From Amycolatopsis vancoresmycina (lineage in GTDB: Bacteria; Actinomycetota; Actinomycetes; Mycobacteriales; Pseudonocardiaceae), in contig NZ_JNYY01000009.1 in NCBI RefSeq assembly GCF_000716785.1, positions 62,001-126,000 of the forward strand: 64,000 nucleotides of DNA. Reading direction: 5' to 3'. Shown piece after piece: positions 51,417 through 60,047 of the stretch. The notes under the pieces were generated by a model. It saw only the letters and a program-made list of their open reading frames with translations, was not told the origin of the DNA and searched no databases. The position numbers were made by a program, and so were the translations under genes. The stretch's first letter is position 1. Every line of letters starts with the position of its first letter.

Positions 51417-51782
51417 GACCTCACCTCGCGCAGCGCGCACGCACGCCCGCATCGGTTGCCGGCGCTCGGGAAATACCCAGAGCAGGCCCAGCGGAAACCG
51501 CCCTCACCCGTCAGGGGCGTGGGCTTCCCGTCCGCGCCGAACCGGAGCCGAACGTCGACCGTCACCGGCCGGAGGACGCCCGGGCCGGAAGTAAGCGCTT
51601 TCTCGCGGGCCGGTCCTCGCGGGGAAAACGCTTTCCCTGATCACGGCCGCGCAGCTTAACGGTTAAGCAGATTGGCCGGTTTCTGTCTCGCCGCCGGTGT
51701 TCCAGGCCGGTCTCCCGTGTTACCGTGGGAGCGCTCCCAGCCCGAAAACTTTCCTGTCGAGTGGTTCTCCAGGAGGTCGGTA
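51417..51782 (+). promoter_or_regulatory. Operator cluster upstream of the polysaccharide operon
   Basis: 366 bp without a gene. LacI-family-like dyads: AAGCGCTT (51593-51600), GGGAAAACGCTTTCCC (51622-51637, 6-bp arms), GCTTAAC-G-GTTAAGC (51654-51668), and the perfect CebR-type TGGGAGCGCTCCCA (51726-51739), 43 bp before the ATG. Stacked repression by sugar-responsive regulators is likely. Confidence 0.7.
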
Positions 51783-54059
51783 ATGAACTGGCGATTCCTC
51801 CGTGCGCTCGTCGCCGGCCTGCTGCTGGCCGCGTGTGCCGTCGTGGCGCCCGCCGAAGCCGCCACGGCCGAAGCGGCCGCGCCCACGCGGGTCATGGCGC
51901 TCGGCGACTCCATCACCGGTTCGCCCGGCTGCTGGCGGGCGCTGCTGTGGAAGCACCTGCAGGACACCGGACACACCGACGTCGACTTCGTCGGCACCCT
52001 CCCGGCCCAGGGCTGCGGCTTCCCCTACGACGGCGACAACGAGGGCCACGGCGGGTTCCTGGCGACCGGCATCGTGCGCGACAACCAGCTGCCCGGCTGG
52101 CTGTCGGCGACGCACCCGGACATCGTCCTGATGCACCTGGGCACCAACGACGTCTGGAACAACATCCCGGCGAGCACGATCCTGGACGCCTTCACGACCC
52201 TGCTCGGCCAGATGCGGGCCGCCAACCCGGCGACCAAGCTGGTCGTCGCCAAGATCATCCCGATGAACCCCGCCAACTGCACCGCCTGCGGGCAGCGGGT
52301 CGTGGACCTGAACAACGCCATCCCCGGCTGGGCGCAGGCGCACTCGACGGCGGCGTCCCCGATCACCGTCGTCGACCAGTGGACCGGGTTCGACACCGCG
52401 GCGGACACCGGTGACGGCGTGCACCCCAACAGCACCACCGGCATCCAGAAGATGGAGAGCCGCTGGTACCCCGCCCTGGTGGCCGCCCTCGGCCCGGGCA
52501 CGCCGGCCGCGACCGGCCTGCACGTCGACGGCACCCGGATCGTCGAAGCCGACGGCAGCCCCTTCGTGATGCGCGGCGTGAACCACGCGTACGTCTGGTA
52601 CCCCAGCCAAAACCGCGCCTTCGCCGACATCAAGTCCTTCGGCACCAACACGGTCCGGGTCGTGCTCGGCAGCGGGCAGCGGTGGGGGCCGACGCCGGCC
52701 GCCGAGGTCGGCAGCGTCATCGGGCAGTGCAAGCAGAACCGGCTGATCTGCGTCCTGGAGGTGCACGACACCACCGGGTACGGCGAGCAGAGCGGCGCCG
52801 CGACCCTGGGCCAGGCGGCGAGCTACTGGATCAGCGTGGCCGGTGCGCTGCAGGGCCAGGAGAACTACGTCGCGATCAACCTGGGCAACGAGCCGTTCGG
52901 CAACGACCAGCAGGTGAGCGCCACCTGGGCGACCGCCACGGCCGACGCGGTCAAGCGGCTGCGGGCCGCCGGGCTGCGGCACCTGCTGCTGGCCGACGGG
53001 CCGATGTGGGGCCAGGACTGGCAGAACATCATGCGGGACAACGCGGCCACGGTGTTCAACGCCGACCCGCAGCACAACACCGTCTTCTCCATCCACATGT
53101 ACGGCGTCTACGACACCGCGGCCGAGATCAACGCGTACTTCGACGCGTTCCGCGCCGCCGGGCTGCCGCTGGTCGTCGGCGAGTTCGGCGGCATGCACAC
53201 CGACGGCAACCCGGACGAGGACACGATCATGGCCCAGGCGCAGGCACGCGGCCTCGGGTACATCGGCTGGTCGTGGAGCGGCAACAGCAGCGACGTCGCC
53301 TACCTCGACATGACGAACAACTTCGACCCGGCCAGCCTGACGGCGTGGGGCGACCGGTTCCTCAACGGCGCCAACGGGATCCGGCAGACGTCGAAGGAAG
53401 CCGCGATCTACAGCGGCGGGCCCGCCGACACCCAGGCGCCGTCCGTCCCGGGCACGCCGGTCGTGTCCGGTGTGACGTCGAGCGGCGCCACGCTGACCTG
53501 GACCGCGTCGACCGACAACGTCGGCGTCACCGGCTACTACGTCCTGCGCGCACCGGGCACGAGCGGGGGCACGTTCGCCGTGGTCGGTTCCGGCACGACG
53601 ACGTCATACACCGACAGCGGGCTGGCCGCGGCCAGCACCTACCGGTACCAGGTGCGGGCCCGGGACGCCGCCGGGAACACCTCGGCCGGCTCCGGCGTCG
53701 CGACGGTGACGACGAGCGCGGGCGGCGGGTCCGGCGCGTGCAAGGTGGCCTACTCGGCGTCGAACTGGGGTGGCGGCAACGGGTTCACCGCCAACGTCAC
53801 CATCACCAACACGGGCACCAGCGCGGTCAACGGCTGGACGCTGGCCTTCAGCTTCGCCGGCGGGCAGCAGGTGACCCTGCCCGGCTGGGGCGCCACGTTC
53901 GCCCAGTCCGGCGCCGCCGTCACCGCGAAGAACCTGAGCTGGAACGGCTCGCTGGCGCCGAACGCCTCGACCGGCATCGGGTTCAACGGCACGTTCGGCG
54001 GCGGCAACCCGGCGCCGTCCGCGTTCACGCTCAACGGGAACACCTGCTCGGCCGGCTGA
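51783..54059 (+). CDS. Bifunctional SGNH esterase-GH5 (mannanase-like) with FnIII and CBM2
   Basis: 758 residues, ATG 51783 after AGGAGG. Signal peptide 1-27. SGNH esterase (about 34-237): GDSIT with Ser43, GTND with Asn122, DGVHPN with Asp211 and His214. GH5 domain (about 243-545): FVMRGVNHAYVW, acid/base Glu370 in LGNEPFG, nucleophile Glu467 in VVGEFGG, sequence most like subfamily 8 mannanases. Then FnIII (about 552-640) and CBM2 (about 655-758). The pairing suggests deacetylation and backbone cleavage of acetylated mannan by one secreted enzyme. CebR-type operator upstream. Confidence 0.85.
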   Translation: MNWRFLRALVAGLLLAACAVVAPAEAATAEAAAPTRVMALGDSITGSPGCWRALLWKHLQDTGHTDVDFVGTLPAQGCGFPYDGDNEGHGGFLATGIVRDNQLPGWLSATHPDIVLMHLGTNDVWNNIPASTILDAFTTLLGQMRAANPATKLVVAKIIPMNPANCTACGQRVVDLNNAIPGWAQAHSTAASPITVVDQWTGFDTAADTGDGVHPNSTTGIQKMESRWYPALVAALGPGTPAATGLHVDGTRIVEADGSPFVMRGVNHAYVWYPSQNRAFADIKSFGTNTVRVVLGSGQRWGPTPAAEVGSVIGQCKQNRLICVLEVHDTTGYGEQSGAATLGQAASYWISVAGALQGQENYVAINLGNEPFGNDQQVSATWATATADAVKRLRAAGLRHLLLADGPMWGQDWQNIMRDNAATVFNADPQHNTVFSIHMYGVYDTAAEINAYFDAFRAAGLPLVVGEFGGMHTDGNPDEDTIMAQAQARGLGYIGWSWSGNSSDVAYLDMTNNFDPASLTAWGDRFLNGANGIRQTSKEAAIYSGGPADTQAPSVPGTPVVSGVTSSGATLTWTASTDNVGVTGYYVLRAPGTSGGTFAVVGSGTTTSYTDSGLAAASTYRYQVRARDAAGNTSAGSGVATVTTSAGGGSGACKVAYSASNWGGGNGFTANVTITNTGTSAVNGWTLAFSFAGGQQVTLPGWGATFAQSGAAVTAKNLSWNGSLAPNASTGIGFNGTFGGGNPAPSAFTLNGNTCSAG

Positions 54060-54082
54060 ACCGCCTGCGAAAGGGAGGAACC

Positions 54083-55900
54083 ATGGGTAGCTTCGGCAAG
54101 CGGCTGGTGTTCGCCGCCGCCGGTGTGGTGGTGGCGGGGCTGGTGCCCGCCCCGGCCGTCGGCACGGCCGCCGCACCGCAGATCGACAGGCTGAACCGCG
54201 GGGTGGTCAGCGTCCACACCGCCCGGGGCAACACCGTCGGCTGGCGGCTGCTCGCCGACGACCCGCCCGGGGTGGCCTTCGCCGTCTACCGCGACGGCAC
54301 CCGGGTGACCGCGACCCCGGTCAGCGGGCCGACGGACTTCCTGGACGCGGGCGCCCCCGCGGGAGCCCGGTACACCGTGCGCGCGGTGGTCGGCGGGGTC
54401 GAGCGGGCGTCGGCCTTCGCCGCGGAGGACTCGCTGACGTTGGACAGTGGCGTCGCCGCGAGCACCCGCGACATCCCGATCCAGCCGCCCGCCGGCGGGA
54501 CCACCCCGGCCGGGGAGAGCTACACCTACACCGCGAACGACGCCAGTGCCGGCGACCTCGACGGTGACGGCCAGTACGAAATCGTGCTGAAGTGGGACCC
54601 GACCAACTCGAAGGACAACTCGCAGTCCGGCTACACCGGTGACGTCTACGTCGACGCCTACCGGCTCGACGGCACCCGGCTGTGGCGGATCGACCTCGGC
54701 CGCAACATCCGGGCCGGCGCGCACTACACGCAGTTCCAGGTCTTCGACTACGACGGCGACGGCCGGGCCGAGGTCGCGATGAAGACCGCGGACGGCACCC
54801 GGTCCGGCACCGGCCAGGTGATCGGCAGCGCGAGCGCCGACTACCGCAACTCGAGCGGGTACGTCCTGTCCGGACCGGAGTTCCTGACGATGTTCAACGG
54901 GCAGACCGGTGCCGCGGTGGCCACGGTGAACTACGACCCGCCGCGCGGCACGGTGTCCTCGTGGGGCGACAGCTACGGCAACCGCGTCGACCGGTTCCTG
55001 GCCGGGACGGCGTACCTGGACGGCTCCCACCCGAGCCTGATCATGAGCCGCGGCTACTACACGCGCACGGTCATCGCGGCCTGGGACTTCCGCGGCGGCG
55101 CGCTGACCGAGCGCTGGAAGTTCGACTCGAACTCGGCCGGCTCGCAGTACACCGGCCAGGGCGACCACCAGCTGGCCATCGCGGACACCGACGGCGACGG
55201 CCGCGACGAGATCGTCTTCGGCGCCATGGCGATCGACGACAACGGCAGTCCACTGTGGAACACCCGGCTCGGCCACGGCGACGCCATGCACGTCGGCGAC
55301 CTGATCCCGGGCCGGCCCGGGCTGGAAGAGTTCAAAGTGGACGAAGACAAGTCCAAACCGGCAGCCTGGATGGCCGACGCGAAGACCGGGCAGATCATCT
55401 GGCAGAACGCTTCCTGCACCTGCGACAACGGACGCGGCGTCTCGGACGACATCTACGCCGGCAGCCCCGGCGCCGAGTCGTGGTCGTCGGCGGTGTCCGG
55501 GCTGCTGAACACCAGCGGCCAGAACATCGGGCGCAAGCCGTCGTCGGCGAACTTCGTCATCTACTGGGACGGCGACGCCCAGCGGGAACTGCTCGACGGC
55601 ACCCACATCGACAAGTACGGCACCGGCGGGGACACCCGGCTGCTGACCGCCTCGGGTGTGCACGCGAACAACGGCACCAAGAGCACCCCGTCGCTGCAGG
55701 CCGACCTGTTCGGCGACTGGCGCGAGGAGGTGATCTGGCCGACGTCGGACGACCGGGCGCTGCGGATCTATTCGACCACCGACGCGACGAGCATCTCGCA
55801 CGTCTCGCTGATGCAGGACCGGCAGTACCGCGAGGCCGTCGCGTGGCAGAACACGGCGTACAACCAGCCGCCGCACCCGAGCTTCGCGCTGGCCCGGTGA
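54083..55900 (+). CDS. Rhamnogalacturonan lyase, PL11 family
   Basis: 605 residues, ATG 54083 after AAAGGGAGGAACC. Signal peptide about 1-30, then a FnIII-like cap (VSVHTARGNTVGWRLLADDPPGVAFAVYRDGT). The catalytic part is an eight-bladed propeller with repeated calcium-loop motifs DLDGDGQYE, DYDGDGRAE and DTDGDGRDE, and the PL11 signature region LHWDP-like KWDPTNSKDN, followed by YGNRVDRFLAGTAYLDG. It cleaves the rhamnogalacturonan I backbone by beta-elimination. Encoded 23 bp after the esterase-GH5 gene, so pectin and mannan attack are co-regulated. A hairpin follows. Confidence 0.9.
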   Translation: MGSFGKRLVFAAAGVVVAGLVPAPAVGTAAAPQIDRLNRGVVSVHTARGNTVGWRLLADDPPGVAFAVYRDGTRVTATPVSGPTDFLDAGAPAGARYTVRAVVGGVERASAFAAEDSLTLDSGVAASTRDIPIQPPAGGTTPAGESYTYTANDASAGDLDGDGQYEIVLKWDPTNSKDNSQSGYTGDVYVDAYRLDGTRLWRIDLGRNIRAGAHYTQFQVFDYDGDGRAEVAMKTADGTRSGTGQVIGSASADYRNSSGYVLSGPEFLTMFNGQTGAAVATVNYDPPRGTVSSWGDSYGNRVDRFLAGTAYLDGSHPSLIMSRGYYTRTVIAAWDFRGGALTERWKFDSNSAGSQYTGQGDHQLAIADTDGDGRDEIVFGAMAIDDNGSPLWNTRLGHGDAMHVGDLIPGRPGLEEFKVDEDKSKPAAWMADAKTGQIIWQNASCTCDNGRGVSDDIYAGSPGAESWSSAVSGLLNTSGQNIGRKPSSANFVIYWDGDAQRELLDGTHIDKYGTGGDTRLLTASGVHANNGTKSTPSLQADLFGDWREEVIWPTSDDRALRIYSTTDATSISHVSLMQDRQYREAVAWQNTAYNQPPHPSFALAR

Positions 55901-55930
55901 GGCCGGTACCCGTGGCCGCCGCACCGGCGC

Positions 55931-55970
55931 GGCAGGGGACCCGGCCCGGCGCGTCCGGGCCGGGCCTGCC
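55931..55970 (+). terminator. Hairpin terminator
   Basis: CCCGGCCCGG (55940-55949) and CCGGGCCGGG (55955-55964) with loop CGCGT, flanked by the weaker pair GGCAGG/CCTGCC, 30 bp after the PL11 stop. Confidence 0.7.
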
Positions 55971-56002
55971 GGGTCCGCCGCCCGGCGGCGTAGGCTCGGC
56001 CC

Positions 56003-56851
56003 GTGCCGAAGCCGAGCGAGCCGGAGCGCGGACCCTCGCCGGGGGCCCGCGACCACGTGTGCCGGGGTTACCGGCGGCGGGCCGAGTTCGTGGCCTCCGC
56101 GCAGGAGTTCCTGGCGGAGGGCCTGGCCGCCGGCGCGCGCGTCCTCTACGTCGCCCCGGGTGACGAGGCGGCCCTGACCGGGCAGCTGCGCGAGGACGAT
56201 CGGTGCGGGGAGGGCCTGGACAGCGGCGCCGTGCAGGTCGCTTCGGTGGACGCGGCGTACCCCTCGGGCACCGTCGTCGACCCCGCCGAACAGGTGGCGG
56301 TCTACGCCGCGGCGACGTCCGAAGCGCTGGCGGCCGGGTTCACCGGGCTGCGGGTCGCGGCCGACGTGACGTCACTGGCGCGCACGCCCGCCCAGGTGGA
56401 CGCCTTCGCCCGCTACGAGCACCTGGTCGACCACTTCATGGCCGCCCACCCGATGTCGGCGATGTGCGGCTACGACGTCGGCGAGCTCGGCGGCGAAGTC
56501 GTCGCGCAGCTCGCCTGCATGCACCCCGGCGCCGATGCCGGCGTCACCCCGTTCCACCTGCACGGGCACGCGCGGGACGGGAGCGCCGCCGCCCTGGACG
56601 GCGACCTCGACCTCGAGTCTCGCGGGCTCTGGCCGCTGGCGCTGGAACGCGCCGGGCTGCGCTCTTCGGCGGGCACGGTGGCGATCGACGCCGCCGGGCT
56701 CGGCTTCGTCGACCACCGCAGCCTGTGCGCGCTGGCCGACTACGCCGAGCGGCACGCCACCACCGTGGTCCTGCGCACGCGGCTGACTGCCCCGGCCCGG
56801 CTCGTCGAACTGCTCGATCTGCCGGGCGTCCGCGTGGAGCGCGCCGCATGA
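56003..56851 (+). CDS. MEDS-STAS signalling protein
   Basis: 282 residues from GTG 56003. The first 175 residues (RDHVCRGYRRRAEFVASAQEFLAEGLAAGARVLYVAPGDEA, then YEHLVDHFMAAHPMSAMCGYD) match the MEDS sensor domain found in methanogen/methylotroph DcmR regulators. The last 90 (LRSSAGTVAIDAAGLGFVDHRSLCALADYAERHA) are a STAS domain without the usual DSSG serine motif (FVDHRS instead). Likely an anti-sigma antagonist partner of the HATPase protein encoded next, with which it overlaps by 4 nt. Confidence 0.8.
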   Translation: MPKPSEPERGPSPGARDHVCRGYRRRAEFVASAQEFLAEGLAAGARVLYVAPGDEAALTGQLREDDRCGEGLDSGAVQVASVDAAYPSGTVVDPAEQVAVYAAATSEALAAGFTGLRVAADVTSLARTPAQVDAFARYEHLVDHFMAAHPMSAMCGYDVGELGGEVVAQLACMHPGADAGVTPFHLHGHARDGSAAALDGDLDLESRGLWPLALERAGLRSSAGTVAIDAAGLGFVDHRSLCALADYAERHATTVVLRTRLTAPARLVELLDLPGVRVERAA

Positions 56852-57801
56852 CCGCCGCCCGCGGGTACGACCACGCCGCCGTCCGCTACACCTCCGACGC
56901 CGAACTGCTCGCCGTCGCCGTGCCCTTCCTCGAAGGCGGGTTCACCGCCGGCGAGCCGACCCTCGTGTCGCTGGCGCCCGAACGCGCCGAACTGGTGCGC
57001 GACGCCCTGCCGCCCTCGGCGCCGGTGGACTTCCTGGCCGTCGGCGACCTCTACGCGCGGCCGGCGGCGGCAATCCGGTCCTACCGCGAGCTGATGGCCG
57101 GGCTGGTCGACGGCGGAGCGGCCGGGATCCGCATCCTCGGCGAGCTCCCGCAGGCGGCGATCGACACCTCCTGGGACGGGTGGGCCCGGTACGAGTCGGC
57201 GGTCAACCACGCCTACGACGAGTTCCCGCTGCGCAGCATCTGCGCCTACGACACGCGCACGACCCCGCGGTACGTGCTCGACGACGTCGCCCGCACCCAC
57301 CCCTTCGTCGCCACCCCCGGCGGCGGGCACCACGCGAACACCGGGTACATCGACCCGCGGTCGTTCCTGGCCGTCCCGCGGCCGATGACGCCGCTGCCGA
57401 TCGAGCTGACCGCCCCGGCGGCGGAGCTGGCCGATCCCCGGCCGTCGGCCGCGCGCCGGGCCGTCGTGGCCGCCGCCCCGGCCGCCCTGGCCGGCGAAGA
57501 GCTCGACGATCTCGTCCTCGCGGTCAGCGAGATCGTCGACAACGCGCTGCGCCACGGCCGCCCGCCGGTCCGGATGCGGATCTGGGCCGACGCCGGGCAC
57601 GTGGTCGTCACCGTGCACGACACCGGCGACGGGCCGGACGACCCGTTCGCCGGGCTGCTGCCCGCCGACCGCACTGTCGGCGGCCGCGGGCTGTGGATCG
57701 CCCACCAGGTCTGCGCCCAGGTCACCCTGCACCACGACGACACCGGCTTCACCGTTCGCTTGGCGGCGGGCCGGCTGCCGGCTCAGGCGCAGCGGGGCTG
57801 A
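56848..57801 (+). CDS. MEDS-HATPase anti-sigma-like kinase
   Basis: 317 residues from ATG 56848. MEDS domain about 1-170 (YTSDAELLAVAVPFLEGGFTAGEPTLVSLAPERAE; YESAVNHAYDEFPLRSICAYDTRTT), then an RsbW-type HATPase about 200-310: VLAVSEIVDNALRHGRPP (N box), VTVHDTGDGPDDPF (G1) and GGRGLWIAHQVC (G2). It could phosphorylate the STAS domain of its partner or bind a sigma factor. Overlaps the convergent lysyl-oxidase gene by 19 bp at the tail. Confidence 0.85.
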   Translation: MTAARGYDHAAVRYTSDAELLAVAVPFLEGGFTAGEPTLVSLAPERAELVRDALPPSAPVDFLAVGDLYARPAAAIRSYRELMAGLVDGGAAGIRILGELPQAAIDTSWDGWARYESAVNHAYDEFPLRSICAYDTRTTPRYVLDDVARTHPFVATPGGGHHANTGYIDPRSFLAVPRPMTPLPIELTAPAAELADPRPSAARRAVVAAAPAALAGEELDDLVLAVSEIVDNALRHGRPPVRMRIWADAGHVVVTVHDTGDGPDDPFAGLLPADRTVGGRGLWIAHQVCAQVTLHHDDTGFTVRLAAGRLPAQAQRG

Positions 57802-58763
57802 CCGGGGCAGCTGCGCAGGAACCGGACCACCGGGGCGGCCGCGATCGCCTGCCCGGGCTTGACCGGCCCGCGCGGCCAGCTGATCGACAGCGCGACGGCC
57901 GAGGAGTTGTTGCGGTAGTCCGTTTCCAGCAGCGTCCGGTCGGCGTTCACCGTGTTGACCAGGTCGTAGGTGCCGGCCGGGACGCGGGTGATGTCCAGCC
58001 ACTGGAAGTCGACGGTGTACTTGTAGTCGTCGCCGGAGCCGACCGAGATCCCTTCGAGCACGTCGAGGGCGCCGGGTTCGTGGTGGCGGCACATGTTGTC
58101 CCGCAGCGTCGCGGCGAGGTCGGCGTCCGGGCCGGTGTCGCCGGGCACGTGCGTCAGGCGGCCGGCGTCGGCGACCGTGAACCGGTCGCCGAGGCAGAAC
58201 CCGTTCTTGCGGTCGGTGACGACGGTCTTGCCCTGCGGGGAAACCAGCGCGAAGTGCTCGAAGTTCATCAGGTGCCAGTGCTGGTGGGCGGGCGCCGGCT
58301 CGTAGTAGGTGAACGCGTGGGTGGCGCGCTGGGCCGCTGCGTAGCCGTCCGGGATCGAGCCGTCCGTGCCGGTGCGCAGCGCCTGGCGGACGGTCATGGT
58401 GTCCTGCTTCGTGCTGTCGCGGCGGCCGAAGAGCAGCAGCGGCCCGGCGCCGACGTTCTCCTCCGCGCTGGTGAACCGCAGCCGCACGGCCTTCGCCACG
58501 GACGCGTCGACGCAGGGACCGTTGGGCGTGGCCGGATCGATCACCGGGCACACGTCCCACGCGGTGCACGCGGCGAGCGGGCCGGCACTGCCGCCGGGAC
58601 ACCCGGGAACCGCCTGGCGCAGATCGGGGAGCAGGAAGTCCGGGCCTTCGCCGGCCTGCGGAGCGGAGGCGGAAACGACGGCCGAAAGCACGACGACCGC
58701 CAGTACGACGAGTTTCTTGAGCAAGAGGGGGACCGTCCTGTCCGGTATTCCGACGGGGGTCAT
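57783..58763 (-). CDS. Secreted lysyl-oxidase-like copper amine oxidase
   Basis: 326 residues. A basic start followed by LVVLAVVVLSAVVSASA is a signal peptide. The copper site HQHWH (His160, His162, His164) matches the human lysyl oxidase HQHYH motif. KNGFCLGD places Lys186 at the position of the Lys that forms the lysyl-tyrosyl quinone, and Tyr247, seven residues before QWLDIT, matches the Tyr partner. All active-site residues are therefore kept. It oxidises amines or lysyl groups to aldehydes with H2O2 release, perhaps crosslinking extracellular protein. A disulfide-rich N-terminal region precedes it. Confidence 0.9.
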   Translation of the reverse strand: MTPVGIPDRTVPLLLKKLVVLAVVVLSAVVSASAPQAGEGPDFLLPDLRQAVPGCPGGSAGPLAACTAWDVCPVIDPATPNGPCVDASVAKAVRLRFTSAEENVGAGPLLLFGRRDSTKQDTMTVRQALRTGTDGSIPDGYAAAQRATHAFTYYEPAPAHQHWHLMNFEHFALVSPQGKTVVTDRKNGFCLGDRFTVADAGRLTHVPGDTGPDADLAATLRDNMCRHHEPGALDVLEGISVGSGDDYKYTVDFQWLDITRVPAGTYDLVNTVNADRTLLETDYRNNSSAVALSISWPRGPVKPGQAIAAAPVVRFLRSCPGQPRCA

Positions 58764-58886
58764 TCTAGAGCCCGCGCAATTCCCCGCGGCGACACCGCAT
58801 TGTCACTCGATCGACTGAGTCGTCGCCGGTTTCCCGGTTCCGGTGAGTAGCGTGCGGGCGAACTCCCCACCCGGAAGGACCCGCGC

Positions 58887-60047
58887 ATGCCGACGACCAC
58901 CGCAGATTTCCGTGCTGCCGCCCCGGAATCACCGCCGGCGGGCGGCGGCGGGATCACGCTGGTCTGCGGCACGCGGCCGGAACTGATCAAGCTCGCCCCG
59001 CTGATGCGGCTCCTCGGCGACGGCTGCGCGGTCGTCTACACGGGACAGCACTACGACCGGTCGCTCTACGCGCGCATCCGCGCGGATCTGCCGCCGTCGG
59101 ACCGGTTCTGCGAACTCGGCGTGGGGGCCGGCCGCCGCGGCGGCCAGCTCGGCCGGACGGTGAGCGCGGTCGACGAGGTGCTGGCCGACCGCCCCGGCCG
59201 GGTGGTGGTCGTGCAGGGCGACACGACGTCCGCGCTCGCCGGCGCGCTCGCCGCCAACGCGCACGACCTCCCGCTGGTGCACGTGGAAGCCGGGCTGCGC
59301 AGCCACGACCGGGCGATGCCCGAAGAACACAACCGCGTGCTGATCGACCACCTGGCCGACCTCTGCTGCGCGCCGACCGCGCTGAACCGCGCGAACCTGC
59401 TGGCGGAAAACGTGCCCGAAGGCCGGATCACCGTCACCGGGAACACGGTCGTCGAAGCGCTGCGGACGGCGTTGCCGCCCGCGGAGGACCGGCGGGCGGT
59501 GCTGGCGGCCAGGGGACTGGCGCGGGACCGGTTCGTGCTGGCCACCATCCACCGCCCGGAGAACGTCGACGACCCGGAGCGGCTGGCGGTGATCCTGCGC
59601 GAGCTGGGCCGCCTGCCGCTGCCGGTGGTGTTCCCGCTGCACCCCCGCACGGCCAAGAGCATCGAGCGGGCCGGCCTGCGGCCCCTGCTCGACCGGCTCG
59701 TCGAGCTGGAACCCCAGGCGTACCCGGCCTTCCTCGCGCTGGCCGCGGAAGCGGCGGTCCTCGTCTCCGATTCCGGTGGCATCCAGGAGGAAGCGAGCGT
59801 CCTCAAGCGACCGGTGGTCGTCGTGCGCCGGAGCACCGAGCGGCCGGAGATCGCCGGCACGTTCGGGACGCGGGTGCTGCCCGGGCCGGGGATCGGCGCG
59901 GAGGTGGCCCGGTGGCTCGACGACGTGGCGGGCCACCGGGAGCGCCTGCGGCACGTGGAGTCACCGTACGGCGACGGGTCCGCCTCCGCCCGGATCGTCG
60001 CCGCGCTCGGTGCGCTGGCCGGTCACCGGGCCGCGACCGCCGGCTGA
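58887..60047 (+). CDS. wecB: UDP-N-acetylglucosamine 2-epimerase (non-hydrolysing)
   Basis: 386 residues, ATG 58887. CGTRPELIKLAPLMRLL, GQHYD, VVVQGDTTSALAGALAA, HVEAGLRSHDR, EEHNRVLIDHLADL, TIHRPENVDD, HPRTAKSI and SDSGGIQEEASVL give the full WecB signature. It converts UDP-GlcNAc to UDP-ManNAc, a precursor for surface polysaccharides. The rest of the EPS locus follows on both strands. Its 3' end overlaps the convergent oxidoreductase gene by 25 bp. Confidence 0.93.
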   Translation: MPTTTADFRAAAPESPPAGGGGITLVCGTRPELIKLAPLMRLLGDGCAVVYTGQHYDRSLYARIRADLPPSDRFCELGVGAGRRGGQLGRTVSAVDEVLADRPGRVVVVQGDTTSALAGALAANAHDLPLVHVEAGLRSHDRAMPEEHNRVLIDHLADLCCAPTALNRANLLAENVPEGRITVTGNTVVEALRTALPPAEDRRAVLAARGLARDRFVLATIHRPENVDDPERLAVILRELGRLPLPVVFPLHPRTAKSIERAGLRPLLDRLVELEPQAYPAFLALAAEAAVLVSDSGGIQEEASVLKRPVVVVRRSTERPEIAGTFGTRVLPGPGIGAEVARWLDDVAGHRERLRHVESPYGDGSASARIVAALGALAGHRAATAG

